Assembly (NCBI GenBank): GCA_963658695.1
Contig: CAVKRN010000002.1
Location: forward strand, 1 to 64,000
Length of the DNA stretch: 64,000 bases
Source: CAG-791 sp963658695
Lineage (GTDB): Bacteria > Bacillota > Clostridia > Lachnospirales > Lachnospiraceae
Reading direction: 5' to 3'
Below the pieces are notes generated by a model. It was not told the DNA's origin. It ran no database searches and saw only the letters and a list, made by a program, of their open reading frames with translations. Every line of letters begins with the position of its first letter. Position 1 is the stretch's first letter. Made by a program: the position numbers and the translations under genes. This document shows positions 61,633 to 64,000 of the stretch, one piece after another.

Positions 61633-62907
61633 ATGATCAAGAAGGAAATGATAGCGATGCTGTTGGCAGGAGGCCGCGGCAGTCGACTTGGGATTCTTAC
61701 ATCCAAGATGGCAAAGCCTGCAGTTCCCTTTGGTGGTAAATATCGAATTATCGATTTTCCACTGAGCAACTGCATTAATTCCGGCGTGGATACTGTGGGC
61801 GTATTGACGCAGTACATGCCGCTGAAGCTGAACACGCACATCGGAATCGGTATTCCGTGGGACCTGGATAAACTGACAGGCGGCGTGTCCGTACTTCCGC
61901 CCTATGAGAAGATTGCAGGGACGGAGTGGTATACCGGGACGGCAAATGCCATATACCAGAACATGAGCTACATGGAAAATTACCATCCGGATTATGTTCT
62001 CATCCTTTCCGGCGATCACATCTACAAGATGGATTATGAGTCTATGCTGGACTTCCATAAGGAGAACAACGCCGATGTAACCATTGCGGTTATGCCGGTT
62101 CCGATGGAAGAGGCTAAGCGCTTTGGTATCATGATTACCGATGAGAACCGGCAGATTACGGATTTTGAGGAGAAGCCGGCCAATCCCCGCAGCAATCTGG
62201 CATCCATGGGAATTTATATTTTCTCCTGGAAAGCGTTCCGGGAGGCATTGGAGACCAACAAGGATACGCCGGGGCTTGATTTTGGTAAGCATATCATCCC
62301 GTATTGCAGGGATAAGGGCGAGCGTCTGTTCGCTTATGAGTTCAACGGCTACTGGAAGGATGTCGGAACGCTGACCTCGTATTGGGAAGCGAATATGCAG
62401 CTCATAGATATTGTTCCGGAATTCAATCTGTACGAGGAATACTGGAAGATTTATACCAATGTGGAGTCGTTACCGCCGCAGTATTACGGCCCCTCGAGTA
62501 AGGTGTTGCGCTCCATTGTAGGGGATGGCAGTGAGATTTACGGACACGTGGAGCAATCCGTCATTGGCAGCGACGTTGTCATCGGTGAAGGTGCCGTGAT
62601 TCGTGATTCCATCATCATGAATGGTGCCAGAATCGATGCCGGATGCCGCTTGGAAAAGGCCATTGTGGCAGAGCGGGCTCACGTCGGAGAGAATGTGGTG
62701 ATCGGAGAGGGAGAAGAGGTCCCCAACGAGACGAACCCGGATATCTATTGCAGCGGCCTGACGGTTATTGCAGAGGATACGGAGGTTCCGGCCGGCGTTT
62801 CCATCGGAAAGAATGCAATGGTGAATGGCAGGACTGTCGCGGAGGACTATCCGCAGGGCAGGCTGGAAAGCGGCCGGACACTGAATAAGGAGGGAAGCGC
62901 GTTATGA
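61633..62907 (+). CDS. glgC: glucose-1-phosphate adenylyltransferase, catalytic subunit GlgC
   Basis: A 424-residue enzyme that makes ADP-glucose from glucose 1-phosphate and ATP for glycogen synthesis. The nucleotide loop is LAGGRGSRLGILTSKMAKPAVPFGGKYRIIDFPLSNC, followed by GTANAIYQN, the metal-binding SGDHIYKMDY, FEEKP and YWKDVGT. A left-handed beta-helix forms the C-terminus. The ATG at 61633 follows GAGG. It overlaps glgD by 4 bases. Confidence 0.97.
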   Translation: MIKKEMIAMLLAGGRGSRLGILTSKMAKPAVPFGGKYRIIDFPLSNCINSGVDTVGVLTQYMPLKLNTHIGIGIPWDLDKLTGGVSVLPPYEKIAGTEWYTGTANAIYQNMSYMENYHPDYVLILSGDHIYKMDYESMLDFHKENNADVTIAVMPVPMEEAKRFGIMITDENRQITDFEEKPANPRSNLASMGIYIFSWKAFREALETNKDTPGLDFGKHIIPYCRDKGERLFAYEFNGYWKDVGTLTSYWEANMQLIDIVPEFNLYEEYWKIYTNVESLPPQYYGPSSKVLRSIVGDGSEIYGHVEQSVIGSDVVIGEGAVIRDSIIMNGARIDAGCRLEKAIVAERAHVGENVVIGEGEEVPNETNPDIYCSGLTVIAEDTEVPAGVSIGKNAMVNGRTVAEDYPQGRLESGRTLNKEGSAL

Positions 62908-64000
62908 GAGCGATCGGAATCATTCTGGCGGGTGGACGTTCCAACCGCATGAGAGAGCTGTCCCAAAAACGGGCGGCCTGCGCGATGCCGGTGGCAGGGA
63001 GCTTCCGCAGCATAGATTTTGCTTTGACGAATATGGAGTATTCCAGGGTTCAGAAGGTGGCGGTTCTGACCCAGTACAATTCGCGAAGCCTCAACGAGCA
63101 TTTGAGCTCCTCCAAGTGGTGGGATTTCGGACGCAAGCAGGGCGGAATGTTCCTCTTTACACCATCCTTTACCAGTGAGAACGGGAACTGGTACCGCGGA
63201 ACAGCCGATGCAATTGCACAGAATATCAGCTTCCTGAAAAACTCCCACGAGCCGTATGTCGTCATTGCATCCGGTGACTGTGTTTACAAGATGGATTACG
63301 GCGAGGTGCTGGAATATCACGTGGCAAAGCGGGCGGATATTACGGTTGTATGTAAGGATATGCCGGAGGACGCAAGTGTTGAACGCTACGGAACAGTGAC
63401 ATTGGACGGAGATGGCCGTATCACAGAGTTTGTGGAGAAACCAATTGTCGCCAAGTCCAAGACCATTTCCTGCGGCATCTATGTCATTCGGCGCCGTGCA
63501 CTGATTGAACTTCTGGAGCGCAGCGAGGAAGAAGGCCGGTTTGATATCGTGCAGGATATTCTCATTCGCTACAAGGATGTGAAGCGGATTTACGGGTATA
63601 AGATCAACTCCTATTGGAGCAATATTGCTTCGGTGGACGATTATTTCCGCATGAACATGGATTTCCTAAAGCCTGAGGTGCGGAACTATTTCTTTAAGGA
63701 ATATCCGGGTGTGAATTCCAAGGTGGCTGACCTTCCGCCGGCCAAGTTTAACGTGGGTGTAAACGTTCGCAACAGCCTCCTTTCCAGCGGTTGCATCGTC
63801 AATGGTGACGTTGAGGACTCCGTGCTGTTCCAGCAGGTATATGTGGGGAACAACTGTGTGATCCGCAATTCGCTGATTCTCAATGATGTCTATATCGGTG
63901 ACAATGTCTACATTGAGAACTGCATTGTGGAATCCGGCAGCACAATTCGGGCCAACGCGTACTACAAGGGAGAGAATGCAGTCCGCATCGTTGTGGAAGA
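62904..64000 (+). CDS. glgD: GlgD subunit of glucose-1-phosphate adenylyltransferase (partial, runs off the window)
   Basis: 365 codons are visible, with no stop before the edge. It starts at ATG 62904, overlapping the glgC stop (ATGA). The N-terminus (MRAIGIILAGGRSNRMRELSQKRAACAMPV) keeps the nucleotidyltransferase fold but changes the catalytic pattern: SGDCVYKMDY replaces SGDHIYKMDY, and SYWSNIASVDDYFRMNMD replaces the YWKDVGT segment. This is the GlgD regulatory partner of GlgC, which in Firmicutes boosts activity in a heterotetramer. About 10-20 residues may be missing. Confidence 0.93.
   Translation, partial: MRAIGIILAGGRSNRMRELSQKRAACAMPVAGSFRSIDFALTNMEYSRVQKVAVLTQYNSRSLNEHLSSSKWWDFGRKQGGMFLFTPSFTSENGNWYRGTADAIAQNISFLKNSHEPYVVIASGDCVYKMDYGEVLEYHVAKRADITVVCKDMPEDASVERYGTVTLDGDGRITEFVEKPIVAKSKTISCGIYVIRRRALIELLERSEEEGRFDIVQDILIRYKDVKRIYGYKINSYWSNIASVDDYFRMNMDFLKPEVRNYFFKEYPGVNSKVADLPPAKFNVGVNVRNSLLSSGCIVNGDVEDSVLFQQVYVGNNCVIRNSLILNDVYIGDNVYIENCIVESGSTIRANAYYKGENAVRIVVE

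Overview
The window reads as a chromosome segment from an anaerobic Gram-positive of the class Clostridia, most likely a gut Lachnospiraceae-type bacterium. The grounds are strong AGGAGG ribosome binding sites, a pyruvate:ferredoxin oxidoreductase with a small 2[4Fe-4S] ferredoxin, a GlgC/GlgD pair, MecA, GdpP, the long clostridial-type Prs, and a ywlC-rpiB-upp-comEB-atp gene order that recalls Bacillus subtilis. No rRNA, tRNA, insertion sequence or CRISPR array was recognised. A run of 10 Ns at 45473-45482 marks an assembly gap, so this is draft sequence.

Layout. (a) 1-1.4 kb: a small accessory patch with a ribbon-helix-helix-like protein and a two-helix membrane protein carrying a degenerate NUDIX-like domain, possibly an orphan effector of nucleotide-signalling defence. 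(b) 1.6-23.1 kb: a carbohydrate region. It holds a GH2 beta-mannosidase, a sugar ABC transporter, an AraC regulator, a GH31 alpha-glycosidase, a TRAP transporter (dctPQM), a GH120-type beta-xylosidase, a patatin-like lipase, Hsp20, a second AraC regulator, and uxuA-uxuB. The glycosidases lack signal peptides, so oligosaccharides would be imported and cut inside the cell; hexuronates would pass through UxuB and UxuA towards 2-keto-3-deoxygluconate. (c) 23.2-27.0 kb: a zinc-dependent phospholipase C-like protein, threonine dehydratase, two small proteins and a sirtuin. (d) 27.1-33.9 kb: rpsF-ssb-rpsR, then gdpP-rplI-dnaB and a polytopic membrane protein. (e) 34.0-39.0 kb, leftward: ferredoxin, PFOR and mecA. 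(f) 39.9-46.1 kb: a membrane-anchored GH18 protein, ywlC, rpiB, upp, a dCMP deaminase and a SleB-like cell-wall hydrolase. (g) 46.2-56.0 kb: the complete F-type ATP synthase operon, followed 1 base later by an 872-residue extracytoplasmic protein. (h) 56.0-61.1 kb, leftward: prs, then dnaD-dnaI, then murC. (i) 61.6 kb to the end: glgC and the start of glgD.

The most interesting signals lie between genes. Five DnaA boxes sit upstream of dnaD-dnaI. A two-hairpin leader element occurs upstream of both the patatin-like gene and dnaD, with a compensatory base-pair change in its outer stem. A hairpin-rich block with perfect 35-bp direct repeats lies upstream of dctP. A multibranched RNA candidate of about 150 nt lies between murC and glgC, and a second structured, terminator-ended stretch sits near 39.4 kb. 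Within proteins, the ATP synthase c subunit has the two-carboxylate motif known from Na+-driven rotors, and the 872-residue protein ends in what looks like an inactivated C39-like peptidase fold.
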